From Prevotella sp. (GTDB lineage Bacteria > Bacteroidota > Bacteroidia > Bacteroidales > Bacteroidaceae), in contig JAEETC010000002.1 in assembly GCA_016286585.1 (NCBI GenBank), positions 1 to 64,000 of the forward strand: a DNA stretch of 64,000 nucleotides, read 5' to 3'. Under the pieces are notes generated by a model, which ran no database searches, was not told the DNA's origin, and worked only from the letters and a program-made list of their open reading frames with translations. Position numbers and translations under genes: made by a program. Positions within the stretch are counted from its first letter, which is position 1, and the number at the start of each line of letters is the position of its first letter. Positions 10,430-19,853 of the stretch are shown in pieces.

Positions 10430-11668
10430 TTAAAACGGGCAATCGTTTCTCTCGGCAAAAATATTATCTTGATCTTTTTTCTTTTTGTATCGAGAAGCAA
10501 CCTTTTTGTCATCACCATCTCTTATTTTCTTATAATTTCTATCAGCAAGGTCCTTATCTTTGCCTTGGTTATTAGATTTTATTTCATACCTTAGTTGGTT
10601 GTTTTCTACACAAACGATTATCACTTTTAATGGATAAACTCTATCATTACAATGACATAAACAAACGATATCGTGACCTTTAGATCTAATTTCGCAACGT
10701 TCGATTTCTCCAGATAAACCATCATCAGTGGCTATGCTTCGTCTCTCTTTCAATAATTCACAGAGTTCATCCATGGATTGTTGATTATAATCGAAGATCA
10801 AATAGTGACATTCTGGTTCTTCTTGATGATTTGCGATAATAGGAGGAACGGATATCTTTGGACTATCATTTTTATCCATTTCTCTACGATTAGAATCACA
10901 AAACACATACTCCACATTGTTTACACATAGTTCATCTATCTGATAAATACATTTGCCAAATAATCTATTAATGCCACAATTTGAGCCACACTTCCTAAGT
11001 TCTACTATATCGTATTTTTTATCTATTTTATATTGACGAAATTTCTCTCTCTGTATAGCTTCATCTCCATAACGCTCTTCCCTAATCTTTTTATCATAGA
11101 TAGGGTTATTGATCCATCGTCTCGATTCAGTTGAATCCAATAAGAAAGTTCTCAGTTTTTCTTTGTCCAAAGTCTGTTCGCTAACATCAATCTCAAGACA
11201 GGTAATCTGGGATTCTTTTATCTTATTTGTCTTTCGATCATTAACTTGGCTTGTGTTTTTAATTTCTATATGCCAGCGAAGACCGTCTTCGGTAATACCA
11301 ACAATATCCGGTTGTAAATCAGTTCTATCATTTCTTTTTTCAACTTCAACATGAGTAAAAAATAGTTTTCGGGCTGGAATAATCTTATACTTTGGTACCA
11401 TCACAGCTTTTTCTTCCATCAAAATATTCTCTGATAAGATATGTAAAAAAGTAATGTTAGCACCATGACAATGAGAAGCTTTTTGGTGAGCGAAATGAGG
11501 TTTTTTACCTCCAAATCCCAACTTGGCTACTAAAGATTCATTACACTTGGCACAATGACACCTACAAGCTAAACCTCGTCTTTCAGGAGGAATAGCTGAT
11601 ATACTAATCAGATTGCCTGATGCATCGTCTATAGCATAAGGAAGATGATCGTCATTCGGATTTATCAT
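10430..11668 (-). CDS. CoiA-like protein (zinc ribbon plus putative PD-(D/E)xK nuclease core)
   Basis: 412 aa; CRCHCAKCNESLVAKLGFGGKKPHFAH followed by DLQPDIVGITEDGLRWHIEIKNTSQV. Confidence 0.6.
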   Translation of the reverse strand: MINPNDDHLPYAIDDASGNLISISAIPPERRGLACRCHCAKCNESLVAKLGFGGKKPHFAHQKASHCHGANITFLHILSENILMEEKAVMVPKYKIIPARKLFFTHVEVEKRNDRTDLQPDIVGITEDGLRWHIEIKNTSQVNDRKTNKIKESQITCLEIDVSEQTLDKEKLRTFLLDSTESRRWINNPIYDKKIREERYGDEAIQREKFRQYKIDKKYDIVELRKCGSNCGINRLFGKCIYQIDELCVNNVEYVFCDSNRREMDKNDSPKISVPPIIANHQEEPECHYLIFDYNQQSMDELCELLKERRSIATDDGLSGEIERCEIRSKGHDIVCLCHCNDRVYPLKVIIVCVENNQLRYEIKSNNQGKDKDLADRNYKKIRDGDDKKVASRYKKKKDQDNIFAERNDCPF

Positions 11669-11677
11669 ATTATTCCC

Positions 11678-12052
11678 TTACTTTATTAGGGCATTTATAA
11701 TAATGTTTTCGCGTTCCTCTTTTGAAACCTTTCTTTTGAATATCCAATATGTAAGATAAGGGTGCCCAATGCCATCCTCCTTGGGTGATGTACCAATATT
11801 GCAGAGTTCCCATCCTAAGGATTCAAAATACTCGAGAGCAGCCGCAGGAGTACGAAAATGAGCCTTTTTGCCTTTCTCGTCCTTTAAATAATCAATGTGG
11901 GTTCCATCGTCGATATTGACAGTAAAATCCCTATTGTCCATACTCCCAGTATACGAGATAATAACATAGCAACTTTGCAACTTCTCATTGTCTTGTGCAC
12001 TGGCCATTAGTGACAAAACACTCATCATCAAAAATAAACAATATCTTTTCAT
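11678..12052 (-). CDS. Hypothetical secreted protein
   Basis: Internal start MKRYCLFLMMSVLSLMASAQ gives a clear signal peptide. Confidence 0.5.
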   Translation of the reverse strand: MKRYCLFLMMSVLSLMASAQDNEKLQSCYVIISYTGSMDNRDFTVNIDDGTHIDYLKDEKGKKAHFRTPAAALEYFESLGWELCNIGTSPKEDGIGHPYLTYWIFKRKVSKEERENIIINALIK

Positions 12053-12366
12053 TTCTTTCGCTTTATAGTGTGATATTATACAGGACACAAGGTGAAAGCA
12101 CTCATCTGAATGACCTCGTGGATATTCTTTCTCTAAATCACAACTTAGTAAAATATGTCGCAAATATACACAATTATCTACAATCGTAGTATATATTGAT
12201 TACTTTTTTGCAATCTTTAAGAAACTCACACGACTCCTCCCGTGCACGCAGGACACAATGAGGCTCCATTGCGCCCTGTCCATATATTTCAATATTACAT
12301 CTCTGACAGTTACTCTGACACCATCTCTGACAGTAGACGTCATGCAAGCAATTTATAATCAACACT

Positions 12367-12564
12367 TTACACCTGAATATACTTTTGATTCTTGCTTCTT
12401 GGATGTTCTGGATCAATCATTCTAAGGAAACCTTTTTCAACAAGGTCTGTAATATAAGTCTTTATATTTTTTGTTTGACGAGTCAAGCCAATACGCTTTA
12501 AAATTTCCGTACTGGTACGAGGAACATAACAGAAGTTTACAACCACTTGCTGCTGATAGTTCAA
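12367..12564 (-). pseudogene. C-terminal winged-helix fragment of an AlbA_2/ATP-binding-type protein (remnant)
   Basis: LNYQQQVVVNFCYVPRTSTEILKRIGLTRQTKNIKTYITDLVEKGFL wHTH tail; in-frame stop upstream, no N-terminal domains. Confidence 0.5.
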
Positions 12565-12762
12565 GACATCAATGTTACTATCAATGTTACTTTGTTTAAT
12601 ATTATTACCAGTACTAGAACCTTTTTATATCCCTTTTAAACCATTATAAATTGACTAAAAAAATCTTTATCATTTTGTTCGAAATTATCATTGTTACTTT
12701 CTGAGCTTTTAACTTTCTATAAATAACAACCTTGAAGAAAGCATCCTGTATAAACTGGGGGG

Positions 12763-13197
12763 TTGGCAGTCTATCAAGGCGGTAACTCTAAGGCTCGTAA
12801 ACCTAAAATTCAGAATATGCTCCGCATGATAGGCTTTGGTGAGAATGTCGGCTCAGGATTCCCCGAGATTATTACTGCATGGAAAGAAACCAATTGGGGC
12901 GAACCTCAGTTGTTGAATAAACTGGATGTTGACGAAGTTGAACTGATACTGCCTGTGCCATCGTCCAAGTTTAATAGTGCTGGGGTGTCCGATGGGGTGC
13001 CTAATGGGGTGTCTGATACCGCTAAAGCTATATATTCTCATATTAAAGCCAATCCTAATATCAGTAGAAATGAGTTGACTAACTTGACAGGAATTTCGCT
13101 CAAGAATGTTCAGAAGCATATTAATAGGCTCAAAGAGTTAGGGCTAATCCGTCGTGTCGGTTCAACAAGGTTAGGCTATTGGGAAATAATAGAGTGA
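12763..13197 (+). pseudogene. 5'-truncated C-terminal fragment (HATPase_c_4-like end plus wHTH) of an AlbA_2-type putative DNA-binding/ATP-binding protein
   Basis: VYQGGNSKARKPKIQNMLRMIGFGENVGSGFPEI resembles the end of HATPase_c_4; NISRNELTNLTGISLKNVQKHINRLKELGLIRRVG wHTH; in-frame TAA just upstream of a TTG. Confidence 0.55.
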
Positions 13198-13324
13198 ACT
13201 ATAGGGTTACCTGAAGGGTTGTCTGTAAGGTTGTCTAAAGAGTTATTGACGGATCAACAGGTCACGGTGATTGGAATATAGTGGAATAAAACTATATTGG
13301 TGCGGATAGGTAAAGTCTGCATGG

Positions 13325-13737
13325 GCGCAACGCGCAACAGCGCAACATTTCGCGTTTTCATATTGTGCGTCAAGGAACGCAGTAACGCAGGGACACAGGG
13401 TCATTTGTGTTTTTCACTTACACTTACATCTTACATGTAAGTAAAAAACTAGGCACAACATGCCTTGGATGACAAACGGAAATACGACACGAAGGTCAAA
13501 AAACATGTTAATCTATTTATAATAATTATATATATTATATTATATATTATAATATATAATATAATATATATAATTTAATAACATGGTTATTGATGTCAAA
13601 AATTAAGCTTCATGTCGTATTTGAAATGTAAGTTGTAAGTGTAAGTGAGCAATACAAAATCGCAAATGACTCTGTGTCCCTGCGTTACTGCGTGAACATT
13701 TTGATTTTGCGAAATGTTGCACTGTTGCGCGTTGCGC
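13325..13737. repeat. Large imperfect inverted repeat with AT-rich palindromic core
   Basis: 13325-13353 pairs with 13709-13737 (28/29), 13378-13407 with 13663-13692 (29/30), 13415-13436 with 13626-13647; centre is TA-palindromic. Confidence 0.85.
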
Positions 13738-14180
13738 ACAGATGGAAAATACGGGAGACATGGATGCTAAATTATTTTACATATTGTTGCATAATAGGGT
13801 ATTCTCAGAGAAAGGCGACTGGTTCCTGGGATTTTCATGGCAGGAAAGTCGGAGTTTCATGCCTGTAAAGTCTGACCTTCCTTAGCCCAAAGTCGGGGTA
13901 TTAATAATCCCCTGATATTCAGGCGGATAGAAAATGCTCACAAAACAACACGAATATTTTGAATTTTATTTACACCACACAAGGCAATATGCTTAATTGG
14001 GAGCATGCAACAGTTGACTGTCTTTTCTCAAATATCAAGGCCTAAAACGGGGTTATTTGGAATTTTATTCTGTTTGAAGGCCGTTTGATGGACAGGATTA
14101 GAAAGAAACAATGCAATGAATGCAAGTTTTAGGTGTATATTCTAAATATCGACAAAAGTTTGGTGGATTGTTCTAAACTC

Positions 14181-14199
14181 CGTACCTTTGCACCCAGAA
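14181..14199 (+). promoter_or_regulatory. Bacteroidetes-type -7 promoter segment CGTACCTTTGCACCCAGAA upstream of metY-like gene
   Basis: TACCTTTG matches the TAnnTTTG -7 motif; identical 19-mer precedes cysK at 18763. Confidence 0.65.
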
Positions 14200-14281
14200 T
14201 TAAGTGAAGAGTGAAGAATTTACTGCGCCTTCCCAACAAATAGAATATACATTATTAATAAATAAAAGAAAGGATAAGATT

Positions 14282-15571
14282 ATGAGTAAGAAGAATTATC
14301 GTTTTGAGACTTTGCAACTGCATGTAGGCCAAGAACAGGCTGACCCCGCTACCGATGCTCGTGCAGTGCCCATCTATCAGACCACGTCGTACGTGTTCCG
14401 TAATTCACAGCACGCTGCCGATCGTTTCGGCCTTCGCGATGCAGGTAATATCTATGGTCGTCTGACAAACTCCACACAGGGTGTGTTTGAGGATCGCGTG
14501 GCTGCCCTTGAGGGTGGTGTGGCTGGTCTGGCCGTCGCCTCTGGTGCCGCTGCCATCACTTATGCCCTGCAGAACATCGTGCAAAATGGCGACCACATCG
14601 TAGCTGCCGACAACCTCTATGGTGGTTCCTACAACCTGATCACCCACACGCTGGCTACGCAGGGCATCACCAATACCATTATTAATGTGAACGACCTGGA
14701 AGCCCTCGATGCCGCCATCCAGCCCAACACAAAAGTAGTATATGCCGAGACTTTCGGTAACCCCAATTCTGACGTGCTCGACCTCGAAGGTGTGGCAGCT
14801 GTGGCCCATAAGCATGGCATCCCCTTCATCGTGGACAACACATTCGGCACTCCGTATCTGATTCGTCCGCTGGAGCATGGTGCAGACATCGTGGTTCACT
14901 CGGCTACGAAGTTCCTGGGTGGTCATGGTACGAGTCTGGGTGGTGTCATCGTCGACGGTGGTAAGTTCGACTGGAAGGCCAATCCCGATAAGTTCCCCAC
15001 GCTGGCCAAGCCCGATCCCTCGTATCACGGCATCGTGTTTGCCGACGCTGTAGGCGCTGCCGCTTACGTGACCCGTATCCGTGCCGTCATCCTGCGTGAC
15101 ACTGGTGCTGCCATCTCTCCCTTCAACGCCTTCATCCTGCTGCAGGGTGTCGAGACCCTGAGCCTGCGTGTAGAGCGTCATGTGGAGAACGCCCTGAAGG
15201 TGGTAGACTTCCTGGCCAAGCACCCGAAGGTGGCTGCCGTTCACCATCCTGCCCTCGAGAGTCACCACGACCACGCACTCTACAAGAAGTACTACCCCAA
15301 CGGCGGCGGCTCGATCTTCACCTTCGAAGTGAAGGGCGGACAGGAAGAGGCATGGAAGTTCATCGACGCCCTGCAGATATTCTCGCTGCTGGCTAACGTG
15401 GCCGACGTGAAGAGCCTGGTGATCCACCCCTACACCACCACCCACTCACAGCTCTCGCCTGAGGAACTGGCCGAGCAGCACATCACGCCTGCAACCGTGC
15501 GTCTGAGCATCGGTACGGAACACATCGACGACATCATCGACGACCTCGCCCAGGCTCTCGACAAGATTTGA
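14282..15571 (+). CDS. O-acetylhomoserine aminocarboxypropyltransferase / sulfhydrylase (PLP-dependent Cys/Met metabolism)
   Basis: YRFETLQLHVGQEQADPATDARAVPIYQTTSYVFRNSQHAADRF...; VVHSATKFLGGHGTSLGG PLP lysine motif; internal start at 14282. Confidence 0.93.
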   Translation: MSKKNYRFETLQLHVGQEQADPATDARAVPIYQTTSYVFRNSQHAADRFGLRDAGNIYGRLTNSTQGVFEDRVAALEGGVAGLAVASGAAAITYALQNIVQNGDHIVAADNLYGGSYNLITHTLATQGITNTIINVNDLEALDAAIQPNTKVVYAETFGNPNSDVLDLEGVAAVAHKHGIPFIVDNTFGTPYLIRPLEHGADIVVHSATKFLGGHGTSLGGVIVDGGKFDWKANPDKFPTLAKPDPSYHGIVFADAVGAAAYVTRIRAVILRDTGAAISPFNAFILLQGVETLSLRVERHVENALKVVDFLAKHPKVAAVHHPALESHHDHALYKKYYPNGGGSIFTFEVKGGQEEAWKFIDALQIFSLLANVADVKSLVIHPYTTTHSQLSPEELAEQHITPATVRLSIGTEHIDDIIDDLAQALDKI

Positions 15572-15628
15572 GGTATAATCTGTTGTTATAATAAATAAAA
15601 TATGTAACTTTGCACTCGCAAAATCGAC

Positions 15629-16273
15629 ATGACGAGGAATTATATCATTGCCGACAATCAGGAGCTGACAGGCTTTGCGATCCAAAGCTTGTTGAAACGC
15701 GACGAGAACCATGCGGTCTATCGCGCTGTGGATAAGGCTGGACTGATACAACTGCTCAAGGAACACGAGGATTCGGTCGTGTTCCTTGACTATACGTTGT
15801 TTGATTTTGCAGACGAAGACCAGTTGCTCATTGTAGCCGAGCGCTTCAGCCTGTCGGAGTGGATACTCATCAGCGACGAACTGACGCCCCAGTTCATTCG
15901 CCGCGTGGTGTACTCCTCCCACCAGTTCAGCGTGGTGTTCAAAGACGGTCCGATGAGTGAGATACGCGAAGCCCTGCAGGCAGTCAGCCAGCACAACCGT
16001 TACCTCAGCCAGCGGGCACTGGAAACGATCATCAGCCAGCAACAGGAAGAGGAGGCTCCCAGCATCCTGACGCAGACGGAGACGGAGATTGTGAAGGGCA
16101 TCGCCCTGGGTAAGACGACGAAGGAGATCGCTGCCGAGCGTTTCTCGAGCATCCACACCATTACGACCCATCGCAAAAACATCTTCCGCAAACTGGGTAT
16201 CAACACAGCGCACGAAGCGGTGAAGTACGCGCTCCGTGCGGGGTTGATAGATGCGAGTGAATTTTATATCTAA
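15629..16273 (+). CDS. LuxR-family response regulator-like transcription factor
   Basis: 214 aa; N-terminal receiver-like region, C-terminal LTQTETEIVKGIALGKTTKEIAAERFSSIHTITTHRKNIFRKLGI HTH_LuxR. Confidence 0.88.
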   Translation: MTRNYIIADNQELTGFAIQSLLKRDENHAVYRAVDKAGLIQLLKEHEDSVVFLDYTLFDFADEDQLLIVAERFSLSEWILISDELTPQFIRRVVYSSHQFSVVFKDGPMSEIREALQAVSQHNRYLSQRALETIISQQQEEEAPSILTQTETEIVKGIALGKTTKEIAAERFSSIHTITTHRKNIFRKLGINTAHEAVKYALRAGLIDASEFYI

Positions 16274-16292
16274 ACAAAACAAAACTAGAAAA

Positions 16293-17003
16293 ATGAAAGA
16301 ACAGATTGCTTTAGTGACAGGTGCCAACAAAGGCATCGGATTTGGAATCGCCAAGCACCTCGGAAAGAGTGGTTGGCAGGTCATTATTGGTGCACGCAAC
16401 GAACAGCTTGCAGAAAAAGCTATTGGCGAACTGAAGTCGGCAGGTGTCGACGTGCTGGGTTGGGTGAACATCGAACTACGTGACCTCGCCAATATCGAAC
16501 AGGCAGCCAAGGAGATCAACGAGAAATATGCAGGTCTTTCCCTACTCGTTAACAATGCCGGCATCCCTGGTGATATGAGTGTGGACAGTCTGCACACAGA
16601 GATCAGCGACATCAAGGAGACACTTGACGTGAACTTCATCGGCACTTTCGCCCTCACCAAGGCGCTGCTGCCTCTGCTCACCAAAAACGAGGGTCGTATC
16701 GTCAACGTGACCGTTCCTTCAGAGATCAGTCCATATTGGCACCCCTTGGCCTACGTCGCCAGCAAGGCTGCGCAGAATGCGATGATGGGTGTGATGGCCA
16801 TCGAGTTCCAGCAGAGCAACACCCCGCTGGAGGTATTCTCCGTTCACCCAGGACCTACCACCACAGATTTGAATGGTAATATGGCACTGCCTGGTTTCCA
16901 CGATATCGAGACGGTGGGTAAGAAAATGGCAGAACTCATCAACGACGGTCAGAATCATCAGGGAGAGTTTATCGAGCTCTATCCTATCGTCAAAGAAGAT
17001 TAG
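16293..17003 (+). CDS. Short-chain dehydrogenase/reductase
   Basis: IALVTGANKGIGFGIAKHLG, LVNNAGIPG, YVASKAAQNAMM. Confidence 0.93.
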   Translation: MKEQIALVTGANKGIGFGIAKHLGKSGWQVIIGARNEQLAEKAIGELKSAGVDVLGWVNIELRDLANIEQAAKEINEKYAGLSLLVNNAGIPGDMSVDSLHTEISDIKETLDVNFIGTFALTKALLPLLTKNEGRIVNVTVPSEISPYWHPLAYVASKAAQNAMMGVMAIEFQQSNTPLEVFSVHPGPTTTDLNGNMALPGFHDIETVGKKMAELINDGQNHQGEFIELYPIVKED

Positions 17004-17080
17004 ATCAGAGATCAAACATCTGACATGAATAAGCCCCAGCTTACAAACGAGTAGGCTGGGGCTTAATATGGATAGAAGGA

Positions 17081-18634
17081 TTATCTTCTGCCAGAAGCTG
17101 CAGGGCGTCTGGGAGCACCAGGACCGCCGAAGGGGAAGCCTTGTGGTTGGGGAGCAATCTCAGGCTCGCCGAAGAAAGAGGCCTCTTCGTCCTTATCGTT
17201 GAGTTTGAACACCATGAACTTCGTGTTCTTCTCGGTGCAGGGAGCCCATACCCCACCCTGAGGACCGTTAGGATCGCTATACTTCACGAAGTTGGTCCAA
17301 GCGGTGAGCATCTTCTCGGAGAGATCCCAGTCGCCCTTGGTCCAAGGACGCCAGCAATGCTTCAGACTCTTGAACACAAACCAGAGGTCGGAAGAGTGGA
17401 AAGCACCTTTCAGACGCTGTGTCACCTCAGGATGAGAGCCGTCGTCAGGCAAAGGACGGGCAAACTCGTAAGCCCAAGCCTTGCCACCCTTCTGCTCACG
17501 AACCTTACAGAACTCGGCGATGTTGGGAGACATATTGCCCATATCGTTCAGCGTGAAGCCAATCATATAAGGAACGTCAGCCAGCGTACCGCCACGAGTA
17601 GCATCATCGAAACTCTTCTCGCTGACATAGCCGTCGATCATCGGCATGAATGGCAGACCACGGCGCATGAATGCCATAGGGCCACCAGCCTGTTGACCGT
17701 CGTCATTCACCTGATAGTAAAGTGTATTGAGAGCGAATACGGTCTCGGTAGAGGCAGCACGCATCTTCTGAAGATCAGTCAGACCAGCCCAGTCGAATAC
17801 TTTCTTTGCATTAGCCTCGGCATCGGCAAACGAGCCGCCACCATAACGGGCACCCATCATGTTACCGTTGGCATCGGGGATAGCAAGACCCTGGGCACTC
17901 ATGATGACAGCCTTGTGGAACAGGCCACGGGCCAGCGGACTCTCGCAAAGGGTGCGCACGCTGCCACCACCAGCACTCTGTCCGAAGATCGTCACGTTGT
18001 TGGGGTCGCCACCAAACTGGGCGATATTCTTCTTAATCCACTTCAAGGCCTCAATCTGGTCGAGAATGCCATAGTTGCCAGACACATGATGAGGGCTCTC
18101 TGCCGTCAGAGCCGGATGTACGAGGAATCCGAACACACCCAGACGGTAGTTGATGGAGACGAGCACCACATCCTTAGCACCCCACTCCTGACCGTCGAAC
18201 TCGGGCTCAGAGCCCCAGCCCTCGCGATAGCCGCCACCATGGATCCACAGGGCCACGGGCAGTTTCTTGCCAACTTGTCCTGGAGCCTTCGTCCATACGT
18301 TCAGATACAGGCAGTCCTCACTATAAGGAGCCTCCTTGCCGTAACCCCACTCCGTGAAGTAGCCGCCAGGATACTGAATGGCCTGATAACTGGGATGGCC
18401 GAAGGTGTCGCAGATCTTCACACCCTTCCAGGGCACGATGGGCTGTGGCTCCTTCCAACGGTTTTCCTTGATAGGAGGCGCTGCGTAGGGGATTCCACGA
18501 TAGACAAACACATCAGGATGATCATCGGCCAACACGCCCTGAACCTGACCACCTTCGATTGTTAACACTGGATTTTCTGCTGCATGAGCAGACGCTGCTA
18601 CGAAGAGCAGAAGCGGTAATAATACTTTTTTCAT
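17081..18634 (-). CDS. Type B carboxylesterase/lipase
   Basis: 517 aa; signal peptide, ALWIHGGGYREG, VTIFGQSAGGGSVRTL. Confidence 0.93.
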   Translation of the reverse strand: MKKVLLPLLLFVAASAHAAENPVLTIEGGQVQGVLADDHPDVFVYRGIPYAAPPIKENRWKEPQPIVPWKGVKICDTFGHPSYQAIQYPGGYFTEWGYGKEAPYSEDCLYLNVWTKAPGQVGKKLPVALWIHGGGYREGWGSEPEFDGQEWGAKDVVLVSINYRLGVFGFLVHPALTAESPHHVSGNYGILDQIEALKWIKKNIAQFGGDPNNVTIFGQSAGGGSVRTLCESPLARGLFHKAVIMSAQGLAIPDANGNMMGARYGGGSFADAEANAKKVFDWAGLTDLQKMRAASTETVFALNTLYYQVNDDGQQAGGPMAFMRRGLPFMPMIDGYVSEKSFDDATRGGTLADVPYMIGFTLNDMGNMSPNIAEFCKVREQKGGKAWAYEFARPLPDDGSHPEVTQRLKGAFHSSDLWFVFKSLKHCWRPWTKGDWDLSEKMLTAWTNFVKYSDPNGPQGGVWAPCTEKNTKFMVFKLNDKDEEASFFGEPEIAPQPQGFPFGGPGAPRRPAASGRR

Positions 18635-18762
18635 AAGTTATTAATATCAATTGTACAGTTGATTAGGTGTTTATTTGACTCCAAAACGCTGAAAAGGTTT
18701 AATTCTACCCTCAACTTTTGAAAAATACCACACTGATGGTATTGCCTGTCTCAGCAGATGTT

Positions 18763-18781
18763 CGTACCTTTGCACCCAGAA
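18763..18781 (+). promoter_or_regulatory. Bacteroidetes-type -7 promoter segment identical to that of the metY-like gene
   Basis: CGTACCTTTGCACCCAGAA, exact match to 14181-14199. Confidence 0.65.
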
Positions 18782-18843
18782 AGCCGCGATTAAGCGGATA
18801 AGAATGAAGTTCACATTATTAATAATATAAAAAGGATAAGATT

Positions 18844-19791
18844 ATGACAAAGATTGCAAAACAGCTGACTGAGCTCGTCGGCAACACCCCACTTCTGGAG
18901 CTAAACAAGTATTCACAGGCAAAGGGTCTGGAGACTCCAGTGATTGCCAAAGTAGAGTTTTTCAACCCCGGCGGTAGCGTGAAAGACCGTATCGCACTGG
19001 CGATGATCGAAGATGCAGAAGCCAAGGGCATCCTGAAGCCCGGAGCCACCATCATCGAACCCACCTCTGGTAATACGGGCGTAGGACTGGCACTGGTATC
19101 GGCTGTCAAGGGCTACCGTCTTATCCTTACCATGCCCGAGACCATGAGCATCGAGCGTCGTAACCTCGTGAAGGCCTACGGTGCCGAGGTTCGCCTCACC
19201 TCTGGTAAAGACGGCATGCCAGGTGCCATCCGCGCCGCCGAGGAACTGCGCAATTCGATTCCTGGGGCTGTGATCCTACAGCAGTTTGAGAATGCCGCCA
19301 ACCCCGCCAAGCACTATGCCACCACGGGTCCTGAGATCTGGCGCGACACTGACGGGCAGATTGACATCTTCGTGGGCGGAGTAGGTACAGGCGGTACGAT
19401 CTCTGGCACAGGTAAGTATCTGAAGGAGCAGAACCCCAACGTGAAGATCATCGCCGTAGAGCCGAAATCAAGTCCCGTGTTGAATGGCGGACAGAGCGGC
19501 CCTCACAAGATCCAGGGTATCGGAGCAGGTTTCATTCCCAAGACTTACGATGCCGACGTCATCGACGAGGTGTTCGACGTGGAGAACGACGATGCCATCC
19601 GTACAGGCCGTGAGATAGCCCAGTCAGAAGGTCTGCTGGTAGGTATCTCTGCAGGTGCTGCCCTCTATGCTGCCATCCAGGTGGCCAAGCGTCCTGAGAA
19701 CAAGGGGAAGAAGATTGTCGCCCTTCTGCCTGATACTGGCGAGCGCTATCTCTCGACCGTTCTCTATGCCTTCGAGGATTATCCTCTTTAA
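18844..19791 (+). CDS. cysK: Cysteine synthase A
   Basis: [60 protein letters not shown]. Confidence 0.95.
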   Translation: MTKIAKQLTELVGNTPLLELNKYSQAKGLETPVIAKVEFFNPGGSVKDRIALAMIEDAEAKGILKPGATIIEPTSGNTGVGLALVSAVKGYRLILTMPETMSIERRNLVKAYGAEVRLTSGKDGMPGAIRAAEELRNSIPGAVILQQFENAANPAKHYATTGPEIWRDTDGQIDIFVGGVGTGGTISGTGKYLKEQNPNVKIIAVEPKSSPVLNGGQSGPHKIQGIGAGFIPKTYDADVIDEVFDVENDDAIRTGREIAQSEGLLVGISAGAALYAAIQVAKRPENKGKKIVALLPDTGERYLSTVLYAFEDYPL

Positions 19792-19803
19792 TCGAAAGAC
19801 AAT

Positions 19804-19841
19804 AAAAAAATCGGGATGCTGTTCGGCATCCCGATTTTTTT
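19804..19841. terminator. Bidirectional intrinsic terminator
   Basis: aaaaaaatcgggatgctgttcggcatcccgattttttt between convergent cysK and CoA-transferase genes. Confidence 0.9.
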
Positions 19842-19853
19842 GATCCTTATCTG

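Noticed and set aside
12174-12416. 80 aa minus-strand ORF
   Set aside because: Cys-rich but overlaps the fragment ORF and lacks any recognisable domain; too weak to call.
14405-15445. 346 aa minus-strand ORF
   Set aside because: Antisense to the sulfhydrylase gene.
15446-16705. 419 aa minus-strand ORF
   Set aside because: Antisense to clear LuxR regulator and SDR genes; composition is a mirror of coding GC bias, no recognisable domain.
17141-18565. 474 aa plus-strand ORF
   Set aside because: Fully antisense to the carboxylesterase gene.
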